Positions 13,172 through 22,276 of a stretch of DNA of 64,000 bases are shown piece after piece (the stretch's first letter is position 1; each line of letters starts with the position of its first letter). The stretch is from a virus. Where the stretch lies: the IMG/VR virus record IMGVR_UViG_3300031823_000003, positions 1 through 64,000 of that record. One strand, 5' to 3'. The notes under the pieces were generated by a model. It had not been told where the DNA came from. It did not search any database and worked only from the letters and a program-made list of their open reading frames with translations. The position numbers were made by a program, and so were the translations under genes.

Positions 13172-15091
13172 CTACGATGCTGGTACGTGGCCAACGTTCA
13201 CCGTCAGCGCCTTGCACACCTTGACTCCGGATTTCGCCGTTACCATCACCGCGAGCACGTGTTGACCCTTGAGCGCGGGTGGTATGGCAAACGCAAATGG
13301 ACCACTACCAGTGATTAGTTGACCGCTCGCAGCCCAGTCCATCAGCAGAGTAGAACTGGCGATGCCGCTGGGATCGGAGGCGGCGACTTGGACTGTGCTG
13401 CCGCTATCGGAGGGATCGGAGGCGGCGCTGAACAACACGTTCGGGTAACCCTTCTGGTAGACGGTATCGACTGTCCCGTTCACGTCCGCGCCCGACGACT
13501 GGTACTGCTGGAATGTCTTGGCGGCATTACGCCCGGAATTGTCGTTGTCGTACATGAACCGGGGCACAGTTGTATTCGCCGCGTGGTACATGTTGAAGTC
13601 CGGCGTGTGATTGACCGAGAAAAACTTGGGTTGCCTGCCTATATCCCCCTGCATATATCCGGCGCTTCCGGTCGGCCCGTCGAATATCACGGTGTTGTGA
13701 TGGAACCAGTTCCCGATGCTGATGACGGGCTGCCCCTGCATTGGTGGTGCCGCGTTGTTGCCGCGCGGGGATGCGAACACGATCCATGAATGGTTGACGG
13801 GGCCGTTATCGACTTCGATCACGTTGCAGTAGCAGTTGACTCCACTACTGTTAGCGCTCACAATCTGGTTATTCGGTCCCTGCGTAGTGCCTGCGCCATT
13901 GAAGCGAACAGTGTTGTTTCGCACCGTGAATTCGCCATTGCTGATCTCGATGGCAATCCCGGCTGAGGCTGATCCGCTGCCCGCCAAGTCGGCTTCATAC
14001 TCCACAATATTGTCTTCGATCAGCCCGCCGTAGCTGTTGTCGTCGAGATGAATCCCTTGGCCGTTGTCGTGATGGATATGATTGCCATGGATCACCGGGT
14101 ATGCGGTGTTGCCGAGCTTGATCCCGCCCGCCTGCCAGCCCGGCGCGGCATGAGCGTAATTGTTCAGCGTGATTGTGTTGCCTTGGATCAATAGTCCAGA
14201 GGGAGTGATATTGTTTCCGGCAGGTAGACCGCCACTGATACCGATATCGCCATTGCGGACGATCTGGGAGCTGGTGATCCGCATGCCGAACCCGACGCGG
14301 ATGCCAGCGCTGTGATTGAGCGTGATATAGGAATTGTGGATGATCCAGTTCGCGCCGCAGGCGGGCGTGGCGTTGAGACCGTAATGAGAGTCGATCCCGC
14401 CGCCTTGGCCGAGTTGCGCAGCGAACTCTCTGACGGTGAGGTTCTGGATGGTGACGCCATTTGCGCAATTAGGCTGGAACACGGTGCTGGTCGAGCTTAA
14501 TTCGACGGAGTGACCGGTCGGATTCTGGTGAAAATAGATAACGTGGCGGGCGTAATCAAACCACCATGTTGCGGCGGCCAGTGCAGGCAGGGTAGCGGAG
14601 TTAACATGGCGCAATGGCAGGCCATCAACGAACAGGTCTTCCGGGTAAATGCACCCGGACCAGCCGGAGTCGCAGTCGGCAACCGGAGCTTGGGGGCCGT
14701 TCTGAGGCATGTTCGGGACCGACCAGTTGCCGTGAGCATCGGGTCCGGAACAGGGATGGGACTGGCCGCACAGGGGCACACCGCCGCTGAGCACGGATGG
14801 ACAGGCGGCGGCAAGTGCGTTGCAGGTAGACATGCCGATGAACACCTGGTTGCTTTTGGCGGCGATCGGCGCGGACAGGCGGTTGACGCCGGAGATATGA
14901 AATGTGTCACCGGGCGCAGATAGAGACTCGGCATGCGCCAGTGTCAGACACGGCGCGGCGGCGGAGGTGCAGGCGTTGCTGTCTTTGCCGGAGGAATTGA
15001 TGTAGTAGTCAGTAGCGGGGGCGAGGCACGGCAACAGGACAGCGGCGGTAGTGGCAAACAGGGACAGGCGTAGTCGCATCCGTATACGCAT
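13172..15091 (-). CDS. secreted right-handed beta-helix protein, spike- or depolymerase-like
   Basis: A 639-residue protein. The start could also be the ATG at 15079. The N-terminus (LRLSLFATTAAVLLPCLAPA) is a clear Sec signal peptide. The body begins like DUF1565/pectate-lyase-like proteins (DYYINSSGKDSNACTSAAAPC) and continues with NITPSGLLIQGNTITLNN, VIHGNHIHHDNGQGIHLD and similar rungs, the signature of a right-handed parallel beta-helix. The last 80 residues look like an Ig-type domain. Such folds bind or cleave polysaccharides. A Sec signal is unexpected in a virion protein, so it may act outside the host cell. Confidence 0.8.
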   Translation of the reverse strand: MRIRMRLRLSLFATTAAVLLPCLAPATDYYINSSGKDSNACTSAAAPCLTLAHAESLSAPGDTFHISGVNRLSAPIAAKSNQVFIGMSTCNALAAACPSVLSGGVPLCGQSHPCSGPDAHGNWSVPNMPQNGPQAPVADCDSGWSGCIYPEDLFVDGLPLRHVNSATLPALAAATWWFDYARHVIYFHQNPTGHSVELSSTSTVFQPNCANGVTIQNLTVREFAAQLGQGGGIDSHYGLNATPACGANWIIHNSYITLNHSAGIRVGFGMRITSSQIVRNGDIGISGGLPAGNNITPSGLLIQGNTITLNNYAHAAPGWQAGGIKLGNTAYPVIHGNHIHHDNGQGIHLDDNSYGGLIEDNIVEYEADLAGSGSASAGIAIEISNGEFTVRNNTVRFNGAGTTQGPNNQIVSANSSGVNCYCNVIEVDNGPVNHSWIVFASPRGNNAAPPMQGQPVISIGNWFHHNTVIFDGPTGSAGYMQGDIGRQPKFFSVNHTPDFNMYHAANTTVPRFMYDNDNSGRNAAKTFQQYQSSGADVNGTVDTVYQKGYPNVLFSAASDPSDSGSTVQVAASDPSGIASSTLLMDWAASGQLITGSGPFAFAIPPALKGQHVLAVMVTAKSGVKVCKALTVNVGHVPAS

Positions 15092-15108
15092 ACGCGCATT
15101 GTATACGG
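15080..15108. promoter_or_regulatory. inverted GTATAC repeat over the start of the beta-helix gene
   Basis: CCGTATAC (15080-15087) and GTATACGG (15101-15108) are a perfect 8-bp inverted repeat with 13 bp between. On the minus strand a TTGACC lies just upstream (15111-15116). The GTATAC core is the one seen in the shared operator at 4351 and 27.05 kb, so the same repressor might act here. Confidence 0.4.
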
Positions 15109-15163
15109 CGGGTCAACTACCGTGCCATAAGCCTAAGGATAAACAACGTTTAATCCGGACCGA

Positions 15164-15397
15164 TCATCTTGCTGTGATTGCCACAATAGTGTCAGCAGTG
15201 TGATCTCCCCCAAGCTGCTGAATCTGATTGGCTACTGTAATAGTGTGCTCTAACACACTTGGCTCCGAGTCGGTTCCGTTCAGGATTACAGCGACCACAA
15301 CGTCACCAACCTTGGTTCCGGTTACGCTAATCGGACCGGGTCCGTTGATGCCTGTGACGGTCGCCCGATGAAGAGTCGCTGATACGAAAGTGTTCAT
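15164..15397 (-). CDS. small structural-type protein
   Basis: A 77-residue protein with GGAGAT shortly before its ATG. It is almost all beta: TVTGINGPGPISVTG, VGDVVVAVILN, EHTITVANQIQQLGG, DTIVAITAR. Proteins like this are found near phage fibre genes. It sits alone between two secreted fibre/beta-helix genes, and no signal peptide is present. The role is unknown. Confidence 0.55.
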   Translation of the reverse strand: MNTFVSATLHRATVTGINGPGPISVTGTKVGDVVVAVILNGTDSEPSVLEHTITVANQIQQLGGDHTADTIVAITAR

Positions 15398-15411
15398 TTA
15401 ATTTATCTCCT

Positions 15412-17022
15412 TCATTTGTGGAATCCATAGCAAGTGACGCTGGTGAATCCGCCAGAATTAGTTGTTCCACGGTTGTCTATATTGACGGTTACGGCGGCAG
15501 CTGTTTGGGTACCGCTGTTCGGATAGAGAAACGCCGGCTGTGGGTTGCCTGTCACAGGACTAATTCCAGAACACACCACGTAATAAACGTTGTCCACAAA
15601 CGGGGAGTCCCATGTCACGGTGACTGTGCATGGCGTTCCGAGACTGGACGTACATCCGGCGACATTTTGCACCTGTTGTGTTCCCGATCCCGCGCTCGCC
15701 GTACACCATGAATTCGTACCGTCGGCATGACACTCGGTTGTCGAATTACCTGTAAGCGAGAACGCTGGCTTACCGTTAACGTTTCCGCTGTCCCCGGCAA
15801 TAGTCAGGATATTTGCAGTGTTATCAGTGCGCGTGATCGACCAGTATGCGCCAAGCACACTATGCGGGAGAGTGATCGTGAATGACCCTCCGGCGGCGGT
15901 CGCGTGAATGATGCAGTCGTTGGAGGCGACGGTGTACGTAGTAGTGACCGTGCTATTGATTGGACAGTGCCAGCCGATGAGATTGACAGTATTAGACCCC
16001 CCGCCTATGACTCCGGCGGTGAAGGCGTTTACGTTCGTCCATACATTCGACCCGTTGAGCAGTGGAATCTGGGAAGCAGGTAGAGTAGTGGCCGCAATAT
16101 CGGAATTGGCATTGGACTGCAACAGTATGCCGTTTGACCATGATCCGGTGGCGGTGGCCAGTTTGGTCCCGGCGGACCCCTGGAATCCGGTGGCGAACTG
16201 CGAGCCGTTGAGGCTGAAACTGGGCGCGGACAGGCTGCCGCTGAGAGTAGTAACACCTATAACAGAGAGTGACGTGCCGACTGAGAGTGATGACGCTAGT
16301 GTAGCCGCCCCTGTGATACCGAGAGTGCCTGTGGCTGACAGATTGCCCGTGATGGCGACGTTGCCGTTAAAGTTGGTCCCGTTCAGAGTGCCGGGGATCA
16401 TGTTGGCGACGAGATTACAGAATGCCGGAGTAGTGGATGACCCGGTACAGTTGGCGAATACGTTGTATGGGCCTTGGCTGCCGAAGTCGATCCCGTTGGA
16501 TTGGCGGAACATGGGGAGGCCGGGACCACCGAGCGGGGAGCCGAATACCAGACCGGGGGACTGGGATGCAAAGGTGACGTTGATGAGGCATGCAGTCGAG
16601 CACGACGAACTGGATACGTTGAACACCGTGCTCGGCATGTTCAGGGTGACGGAAGTGACGGTGCCAGCGACAGCCTCCATGAGGTATGAGTAAATTACGC
16701 CGTTGATCGGAGTGACTTGGACGATTACAGGGCCGGGAGTCACCCATAGCGACGTGTTTCCGTATTGGTCTGTAGTGGCTGGATTACCCGTTGATATTGT
16801 CAGCGCCGGATCAAGAAATAGTGACGACAGGGGAGAGCATGGCGTGCCGCTGCCTGTAACCGGGCATACGCGGACAGATGCAAACGCCGCTGGACCTCCG
16901 GTCCCGGTGGGTGGCGCTGGCTGAATGACTTGTAAACTGATCGATCCGCCTTGAGCGTGCGTAAAAACGGGAGCGCCCCAGATCAATGCGATCAGGATAA
17001 GGAGATGAGCTCTTAATCGCAT
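15412..17022 (-). CDS. secreted fibre-like protein
   Basis: A 536-residue protein starting MRLRAHLLILIALIWGAPVF, a clean Sec signal. The start is fixed by GGGAGG just before the ATG; the open frame reaches further up without support. The body is rich in Ser, Thr, Gly and Asn with repeating GNLSATGTLGITGAATLASS-type units, a fibre-like repeat. The end has cysteine pairs. I read it as a host-facing adhesin or tail-fibre-like protein that can be exported through Sec. Confidence 0.7.
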   Translation of the reverse strand: MRLRAHLLILIALIWGAPVFTHAQGGSISLQVIQPAPPTGTGGPAAFASVRVCPVTGSGTPCSPLSSLFLDPALTISTGNPATTDQYGNTSLWVTPGPVIVQVTPINGVIYSYLMEAVAGTVTSVTLNMPSTVFNVSSSSCSTACLINVTFASQSPGLVFGSPLGGPGLPMFRQSNGIDFGSQGPYNVFANCTGSSTTPAFCNLVANMIPGTLNGTNFNGNVAITGNLSATGTLGITGAATLASSLSVGTSLSVIGVTTLSGSLSAPSFSLNGSQFATGFQGSAGTKLATATGSWSNGILLQSNANSDIAATTLPASQIPLLNGSNVWTNVNAFTAGVIGGGSNTVNLIGWHCPINSTVTTTYTVASNDCIIHATAAGGSFTITLPHSVLGAYWSITRTDNTANILTIAGDSGNVNGKPAFSLTGNSTTECHADGTNSWCTASAGSGTQQVQNVAGCTSSLGTPCTVTVTWDSPFVDNVYYVVCSGISPVTGNPQPAFLYPNSGTQTAAAVTVNIDNRGTTNSGGFTSVTCYGFHK

Positions 17023-17110
17023 TGGTCCTCCCTCACCGCGACGCCCCCAAGTTGATAGTGTCGCCATCATCGACACATACCCACGCTCACACTGATATTT
17101 ATATCCGCAT

Positions 17111-17383
17111 TCATGCGCACTTGCCCTTGTGGATCGCGCGGTTGACCGTGCCATCGGGACATTCCCTGAACTCGAACCGCGCATCCGTCCACGGAAGAAA
17201 GTTACCACATTTCGCGCATAAACTATTCTGTTGGCGGCGTTGCTCGGCTAGGGCATCGCGTTGGGCGGCGCGGCCATAGACATTGTGCATGAACCGGGTC
17301 GTGGATGACCTGCCGTCGATGGAGGTACGGCGGGTGGTGCGGGGAGGCTTGGGCCGGATGAAACGTTTGCGGGCAGAACGCAT
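17111..17383 (-). CDS. small basic zinc-binding protein
   Basis: A 90-residue protein with a very basic N-terminus (MRSARKRFIRPKPPRTTRR) and a C-terminal metal site (CAKCGNFLPW ... ECPDG ... KGKC). It could bind nucleic acid. It follows the KTSC gene by 20 bases, so the two form a short operon read from the promoter at 17637. Confidence 0.5.
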   Translation of the reverse strand: MRSARKRFIRPKPPRTTRRTSIDGRSSTTRFMHNVYGRAAQRDALAEQRRQQNSLCAKCGNFLPWTDARFEFRECPDGTVNRAIHKGKCA

Positions 17384-17403
17384 GACAGAGTGATTGTATA
17401 CCG

Positions 17404-17628
17404 TCAGGCAATACGCTCGCCGGGAGACAGTGGAAGGATCGCCGATTTCAAATAGTCGGTCGCCGATAACGCCTGACTGAACCCGTCCGCCGTGTTCTCG
17501 TCGATCCCGGTGTAGCGGTATACGGCGTCCTGATACCGGAATTGTACGAGCAATGTCTGAGTGTCCGGGTCATAGGAGATAGCGACGATATTCCCCGAAG
17601 GCGGTGCGCTGATGATGCGGAGAGCCAT
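17404..17628 (-). CDS. KTSC domain protein
   Basis: A 74-residue protein matching the KTSC domain: NIVAISYDPDTQTLLVQFRY, then YRYTGIDENTADGFSQALSATDYLKSAI. The domain is small, often phage-borne, and found alone or next to lysyl-tRNA synthetase or nucleic-acid-binding partners; its function is not settled. The ATG lies 8 nt after a minus-strand TATAAT, so the mRNA is probably leaderless. Confidence 0.82.
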   Translation of the reverse strand: MALRIISAPPSGNIVAISYDPDTQTLLVQFRYQDAVYRYTGIDENTADGFSQALSATDYLKSAILPLSPGERIA

Positions 17629-17636
17629 GCGGCACG

Positions 17637-17644
17637 ATTATAAT
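17637..17644. promoter_or_regulatory. bidirectional palindromic -10 element
   Basis: ATTATAAT is its own reverse complement, so it holds a perfect TATAAT on each strand. On each side exactly 8 nt separate the -10 from a start codon: 17653 on plus, 17628 on minus. Both transcripts would be leaderless or nearly so. The -35 regions are weak on both sides. Confidence 0.6.
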
Positions 17645-17652
17645 TTCAGTCT

Positions 17653-18402
17653 ATGGATAATGCCATCGACTCGGCGTCAGATGCGTCTGTGACTGTACCC
17701 GCCTCTGCGCCTGCATCCACGCCTGCACCTGTACCTCCATCTAGTCCCGATCCCAGTCCTGTCCCCAACCGCATCCCCGTCACTCCTAACGACCTCGCTA
17801 TCACTCTCCGCACTACGCCCAAAATTGTCCGTTCTCTTATCGGCACTCACATCACCCGCATCGACCACCGCCACGTCGAGATGCCGACACCATCCAAGCT
17901 CAGGTGGCTGCGCTGCATGTTGGGACCGTTGCCGGAACGCCCGCTGATTGCGCTGCGCGACATCGCCGCGCGGACTAAAGTTACAGTCGAGCGCCTGCGT
18001 GATATATGTGCAAATTGCAAGCCCAAGCCGATCCCCATGCACGAAGATAAGGTACTGGGTGCACTGGTGGCCCCGAATCATGCCTGTGAACTCATCCGGC
18101 AGGCGATGGCGACCCGGCAGTCGTTTGACCGGATATCTCTGCTGATGTGGATGTGCGGGCTGGATATGGATGTCGATATCAGGCGCAAGCCGAGACCGTA
18201 TGCGATCGCCATAGAGTACGAGGTACGGAGGCTGAGAAAATTACGCGACCCGGAGCGGACGATTCAGGCGTTACGGTTGTTGAGCCGGTATGTGGATGCG
18301 AAAGTAGTAGCGGAATCGGTGCTTAAAAGCAGGTTCCCGTGGGAGGCGGAAGAGATTGGCAGGCAGTTGGAGAAGATGACCGGGGGAATGGTGGACGAAT
18401 AG
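17653..18402 (+). CDS. hypothetical helical protein, possible regulator
   Basis: A 249-residue plus-strand protein inside the minus-strand late block. The first 40 residues are Ala/Pro/Ser-rich and unstructured. After that it is helical and basic, with segments resembling HTH units (TPNDLAITLRTTPKIVRSLI and DIAARTKVTVERLRDICANC). It has its own promoter at 17637 and is convergent with the gene at 18426. I do not know the family. DNA binding is the likeliest guess. Confidence 0.6.
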   Translation: MDNAIDSASDASVTVPASAPASTPAPVPPSSPDPSPVPNRIPVTPNDLAITLRTTPKIVRSLIGTHITRIDHRHVEMPTPSKLRWLRCMLGPLPERPLIALRDIAARTKVTVERLRDICANCKPKPIPMHEDKVLGALVAPNHACELIRQAMATRQSFDRISLLMWMCGLDMDVDIRRKPRPYAIAIEYEVRRLRKLRDPERTIQALRLLSRYVDAKVVAESVLKSRFPWEAEEIGRQLEKMTGGMVDE

Positions 18403-18425
18403 ACAGGGCGATCAGCGATCGGCGA

Positions 18426-18677
18426 TCAGACTTTCTCCCTGTCCGCTTCGACCTCTGCCAATAATTGAGATGCAAACGTGTGAGCTTGAACCTGCTGTAA
18501 TCGCTCGATCACTTCCTCGCACGGCAGGTCGATCAGGTGTCCGCCGTCTGCCGCTGACTGCCCGGCTGTAAATATCACCGTTTGATCGTCGCTGACCGGG
18601 CGGACTACCGCGACCAGCGAGGACTCGACATATACGCCATTGAAATCCATCCACACTATTCCGGTCTCCAGTTCCAT
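18426..18677 (-). CDS. hypothetical protein
   Basis: An 83-residue protein starting MELETGIVWMDFNGVYVESS. It overlaps the end of the RNA ligase gene by 22 bases and so is coupled to it. An N-terminal beta part (VYVESSLVAVVRPVSDDQTVIFT) is followed by a C-terminal helix. Short proteins of this pattern occur in phages without known role. Confidence 0.55.
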   Translation of the reverse strand: MELETGIVWMDFNGVYVESSLVAVVRPVSDDQTVIFTAGQSAADGGHLIDLPCEEVIERLQQVQAHTFASQLLAEVEADREKV

Positions 18678-19426
18678 ATCGGAGGCCGCAGACTTACTTC
18701 CGGCAGATATTTACCATCTTCTTTGTCGGGACGAACCCACTTGGCCATGAAATCAAATTGCCCCTTTCGCTCCACACGCCAGACAGCACCTTCTACTTGG
18801 TCGATCGCTCCGTGGAAAGACACTTGGGTATCAAGATTCCCCACAGGAAACGGCGGTCCGTCGCTCAGAACATGAGGAGTAACGAATCCAGCCCGGTGAC
18901 ATCGATCAACCACAGCATCCCAGGGGGTACGATCCGGGCCTTTCATCAGATCGAAGATAATGAAGGGTTCACCGGAAAGGTTGTAACGGGTTCCGTGAGC
19001 CTGAGCCATCCATTCTCCAACAGCTCGCTCGCCTTCCTGCAATAGCCCTCTGAATCTTTCTGCGTTTGCGCGCACCCAGTATGCGAATAACTGATGCTGC
19101 TCGAATTTTGAGGACTGAGCCATATACCCCGCTCGTCCCAGCGCAAGTATCTCTCCGGAATGAAGCGCAACTCCGCAATTTGACCCGTCAAGTTTCTCGG
19201 TAACGATTACCCGGTCACGCCTGTCACGAACTTTGATGCAGCATATATCGGCTTGCCCCTCTGGAACATGATGGTCGCCGATGCCGATCCGGCTATTGGG
19301 CAGATGTCCGATACTGCCGTAGTTTTTACGCCCTATCGGCTTAGGCTCTTTGACTGTGCTTGGTAATCCGGTATTTTCCATTGCATCTATTCCGTTGTAG
19401 GAAATTTTTGTTGCTCTTTTTGTCAT
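18656..19426 (-). CDS. RNA ligase (Rnl2-like)
   Basis: A 256-residue ATP-dependent RNA ligase, joining 3'-OH and 5'-phosphate RNA ends through an enzyme-AMP step. Motif I is VTEKLDGSNCGV, with the nucleotidyl lysine in EKLDG. A motif III-like segment is EPFIIFDLM, motif IV is EGAVWRV and motif V is DFMAKWVRP. The length suits a small Rnl2-type core. In phages such enzymes repair tRNAs cut by host defences. I chose the ATG at 19426; an upstream frame to 19456 lacks support. Confidence 0.87.
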   Translation of the reverse strand: MTKRATKISYNGIDAMENTGLPSTVKEPKPIGRKNYGSIGHLPNSRIGIGDHHVPEGQADICCIKVRDRRDRVIVTEKLDGSNCGVALHSGEILALGRAGYMAQSSKFEQHQLFAYWVRANAERFRGLLQEGERAVGEWMAQAHGTRYNLSGEPFIIFDLMKGPDRTPWDAVVDRCHRAGFVTPHVLSDGPPFPVGNLDTQVSFHGAIDQVEGAVWRVERKGQFDFMAKWVRPDKEDGKYLPEVSLRPPIWNWRPE

Positions 19427-19531
19427 TCTCGCTCTAGGAGCATGACTAGAGATCACTCAACCGATGACCATGTATCACCGGAATGAGATTGCGATCCGAG
19501 GCGCGCCCTCAGGGACCGCATTTTCATTAAC

Positions 19532-22267
19532 TCATTTCCCTCGTGCCTTGCTCACACGCCGCGCGGCTTCCTGTAACTGCTGTGACAGTGTCCACTCCGG
19601 GTGTTCAGACTGTACCTGTTTGAGTACGGAGTTGTCGAATGACGCGCCCTGGGTAGTCTGTGTATTCGGCGGCGGCGGCGGCGATGACTTCTCTAATTCC
19701 TGTTTCGCCGCACCACGGGACTCCAGTTTGTTCTTCAGGTCGTCCAATGCCGACTGAATGATCTGTATAGACGCCCGCTGATCCTCCGGGACTTTGTTCT
19801 CAGTATCGGGGGGAGTGGCAGATGCACTGACAGGCTGACGATTTACTCTGCGTGCCATCTCGACATCGGATTCAGCAGCAGGACTGGCAGTGGGAGTGGA
19901 TGATTTACCTGTCGGACTGCCTGTCGCCGCCCGCATCACTTTGCCTATTTGTTCTTTGCTGAGCACAGTCTGAAACGTGCTGAGCGGAGGAATTCTATCT
20001 CCGTGCCGCACTCTCTGCACTAGTCCATCGGCCACAGCCTGTGTTACTGGCGTTCTCTCTTCCGGCACCTTGTCCAATACCTCGTTAATGACCTTGATAT
20101 CCTGCGGCGTAATGCTGCTCAGCCAAGCCTGCCCGAATCGTGAATTGACCAGCGCCATCTCGCCGAATCTTGCCACCGTATAAGGGATTGCGTACCCGAT
20201 GTTGTGACCGATGACAGGACCTAACAGGCTGATGCCGCCGAGCACGGTGTCATATTTGGTCCACGTCAGGGACTTCTCTCTGGCTTCCCTGGCTTTCTCG
20301 GCCTTGGCTTCTCGGAGCTTGGCAACGATATCGTCCACGGTCGGATTCGGCTTGATATTCGGGGGAGCGGGAGGATCGGTGCGCGACAGTTTCTTGGCGC
20401 GCGCGGACTCAATCTCGGATAGATGCGGTTCGACAGGTGCAACGGGCGCAGGCTCGGCAGGCGGCGCAGGCGGGACGAGGCGCGCAGGAGCAGATGGAAC
20501 TCTGACTTTGGAGAGCGCCGACTCAAGTGCATTATAGTTTCTGAGCTTTGCCATCAGAGTCGGTGCGGCACCGTATTTGTTATAACGTGCGAACGTCTCC
20601 ATCAGGCGGTTGCCGAATTTTCCCAGTACTTTCGCCGCGACCACGGGATCATCTACAGCGCGATACAGGCGTGCCAGCGGGCTACCGCCAGTACCCTCGG
20701 CCCGCATATCGTGCCAGTCCTGCATGTACTGCTTCCAATCAGACTTGATCGCGGTGTATTCCTTGCCAACGCCAGCAGCCTCGGCAGTCGCGTTGAGAGA
20801 TTTGTCATAGGCGTCATACAGTGTGAACAGTGCGCGGCGTAGATTGCCTTCGGCGGAGTACGCCTTTTCGCCAATCGCCGAATATTGTGTGCGGGCGTCA
20901 TCGAACGGGATCGACTCTTTGGGCACTGATCGTAACTCGCCTTGCTCCGTCTCTACCTTCTCTCCCTTTTCGGTGATCTCCTTGACGATGTCGTTGAATA
21001 TTTTTAAGTCAGCGGGTACTCCGGCAAGCATGGCGCGAGCAGACTCAACAGCGGCGTAGAGTGGAGGCGCTTGTACGGGAGCATCAACGCCGACCTTTTC
21101 GCGCAGTTCGTTCCAGCGGTTATCAAGTTCGCTACGGACAGCAGTGTGAGTAGACTTGACGTTGTCATCGACTAACTTTGTATACGCCTGCTGTCCGTAC
21201 TCTAATGCTTCCCGGCGAGCAGCGGTGGCAGCAGCTTCCCGTCCAGCTTGCCGCGACTCATATGCTTTTCGCACCCATTCGGCGCGAGCCTGAGCTACTT
21301 TTTCCGCGTGCTGGCCTTGGAGTTCAGCTACTTTCCGGTCGCGGGCGGCTACGTTATCGCCGTGCTCCTGTCTGGCCTTGGTGATCTTTTCGTCAAAGTC
21401 CTCGTTAATGTGCTGGACTTTGGTCTGATAATCCGCGTCCCGGCTGGCAAACTTTTCTGTCTCGCTTACATTGTGCTTGCCTACGTCCTCTACCATTGAC
21501 TTTGCGGTCTGTTCAGCTAGTCGCGGACCAGCTCCGATTGCGCGTTGAGCAGTGACGGTAGCCGCCTCCTTGACTTTAGGTGCCGCCCGCTGAGCGCCCT
21601 CGATCGCACCCGCTGCTCCACCTGCAACCATGCTTGCGCCCAGTAATAGGTCTTGGACGTTTTCAGGCGTAGGGTGAGTGCGGGCCTCTTTGATTTGTCG
21701 TGGGAGAGGCGCCGCCGCCTGTGTGCCGAACACCACCGCCGGTATCGCGGGATCGACTGCGCCTGTCGCGGCGATAGCGGCGTTCTTCTTGTCGGCGAGC
21801 GAGCCTTCGGCACTGACTGCGACGCCACCTGTTTCGCCTAGTAGTGATTTCACCCAGTGCGATGCCCGCGCCATCCAATTGGACGAATCTGCTGCTTTGT
21901 ACTGTTCCCGCTGGGCGTAGGCTTTGAATCCCAGCGACAGCACGTGAGCTTTTTCGGATAGTGGCAGGTCTTCAAAGCGGCGGTTGCCGAGAATAGTCTT
22001 GATCTCGGTCTCAGGCGGTGATCCGGCTGGAGCTTGCTGTTTTTTGAGTTTTCCTCGTGGCTCAAATGTCCGGATGCTGTGAATCAGTTCCGGGTGAGAT
22101 TCGAGAGCGCGGCGGGCGACGATGGCATCCGGGATGGATTGCAGATCGGGGATGCGGCGCTTGATGCCGGATGCGAATTGCGGGATCGTCAGCAGCGCCG
22201 GGGACTGAGCGGGCACTGTTGTTGCTGAGTCCTTGGTTGACTGCGCGGCAGTGGGGTCGTCGGCCAC
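19532..22267 (-). CDS. large internal virion (ejection) protein
   Basis: A 911-residue protein. A central region (about residues 250-420) is a long charged coiled coil with alternating Ala/Lys/Glu/Gln. Near residues 190-230 there is a small-residue stretch (LLLGASMVAGGAAGAIEG) like a membrane-inserting segment. The last 250 residues are Pro/Ala-rich. In gene order it follows two other internal-protein candidates, as gp14-15-16 do in T7-like phages. These proteins leave the capsid with the DNA and line its path into the cell. I see no transglycosylase motif. Confidence 0.7.
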   Translation of the reverse strand: MADDPTAAQSTKDSATTVPAQSPALLTIPQFASGIKRRIPDLQSIPDAIVARRALESHPELIHSIRTFEPRGKLKKQQAPAGSPPETEIKTILGNRRFEDLPLSEKAHVLSLGFKAYAQREQYKAADSSNWMARASHWVKSLLGETGGVAVSAEGSLADKKNAAIAATGAVDPAIPAVVFGTQAAAPLPRQIKEARTHPTPENVQDLLLGASMVAGGAAGAIEGAQRAAPKVKEAATVTAQRAIGAGPRLAEQTAKSMVEDVGKHNVSETEKFASRDADYQTKVQHINEDFDEKITKARQEHGDNVAARDRKVAELQGQHAEKVAQARAEWVRKAYESRQAGREAAATAARREALEYGQQAYTKLVDDNVKSTHTAVRSELDNRWNELREKVGVDAPVQAPPLYAAVESARAMLAGVPADLKIFNDIVKEITEKGEKVETEQGELRSVPKESIPFDDARTQYSAIGEKAYSAEGNLRRALFTLYDAYDKSLNATAEAAGVGKEYTAIKSDWKQYMQDWHDMRAEGTGGSPLARLYRAVDDPVVAAKVLGKFGNRLMETFARYNKYGAAPTLMAKLRNYNALESALSKVRVPSAPARLVPPAPPAEPAPVAPVEPHLSEIESARAKKLSRTDPPAPPNIKPNPTVDDIVAKLREAKAEKAREAREKSLTWTKYDTVLGGISLLGPVIGHNIGYAIPYTVARFGEMALVNSRFGQAWLSSITPQDIKVINEVLDKVPEERTPVTQAVADGLVQRVRHGDRIPPLSTFQTVLSKEQIGKVMRAATGSPTGKSSTPTASPAAESDVEMARRVNRQPVSASATPPDTENKVPEDQRASIQIIQSALDDLKNKLESRGAAKQELEKSSPPPPPNTQTTQGASFDNSVLKQVQSEHPEWTLSQQLQEAARRVSKARGK

Positions 22268-22276
22268 AATGGGATT

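Noticed and set aside
15908-16693. 261-residue plus-strand frame
   Set aside because: It lies antisense inside the secreted fibre gene, whose signal peptide, ribosome site and repeats make the minus frame the real one.
18403-18425. Three GCGATC copies between convergent genes
   Set aside because: The copies are too short and irregular to call a repeat array or terminator.
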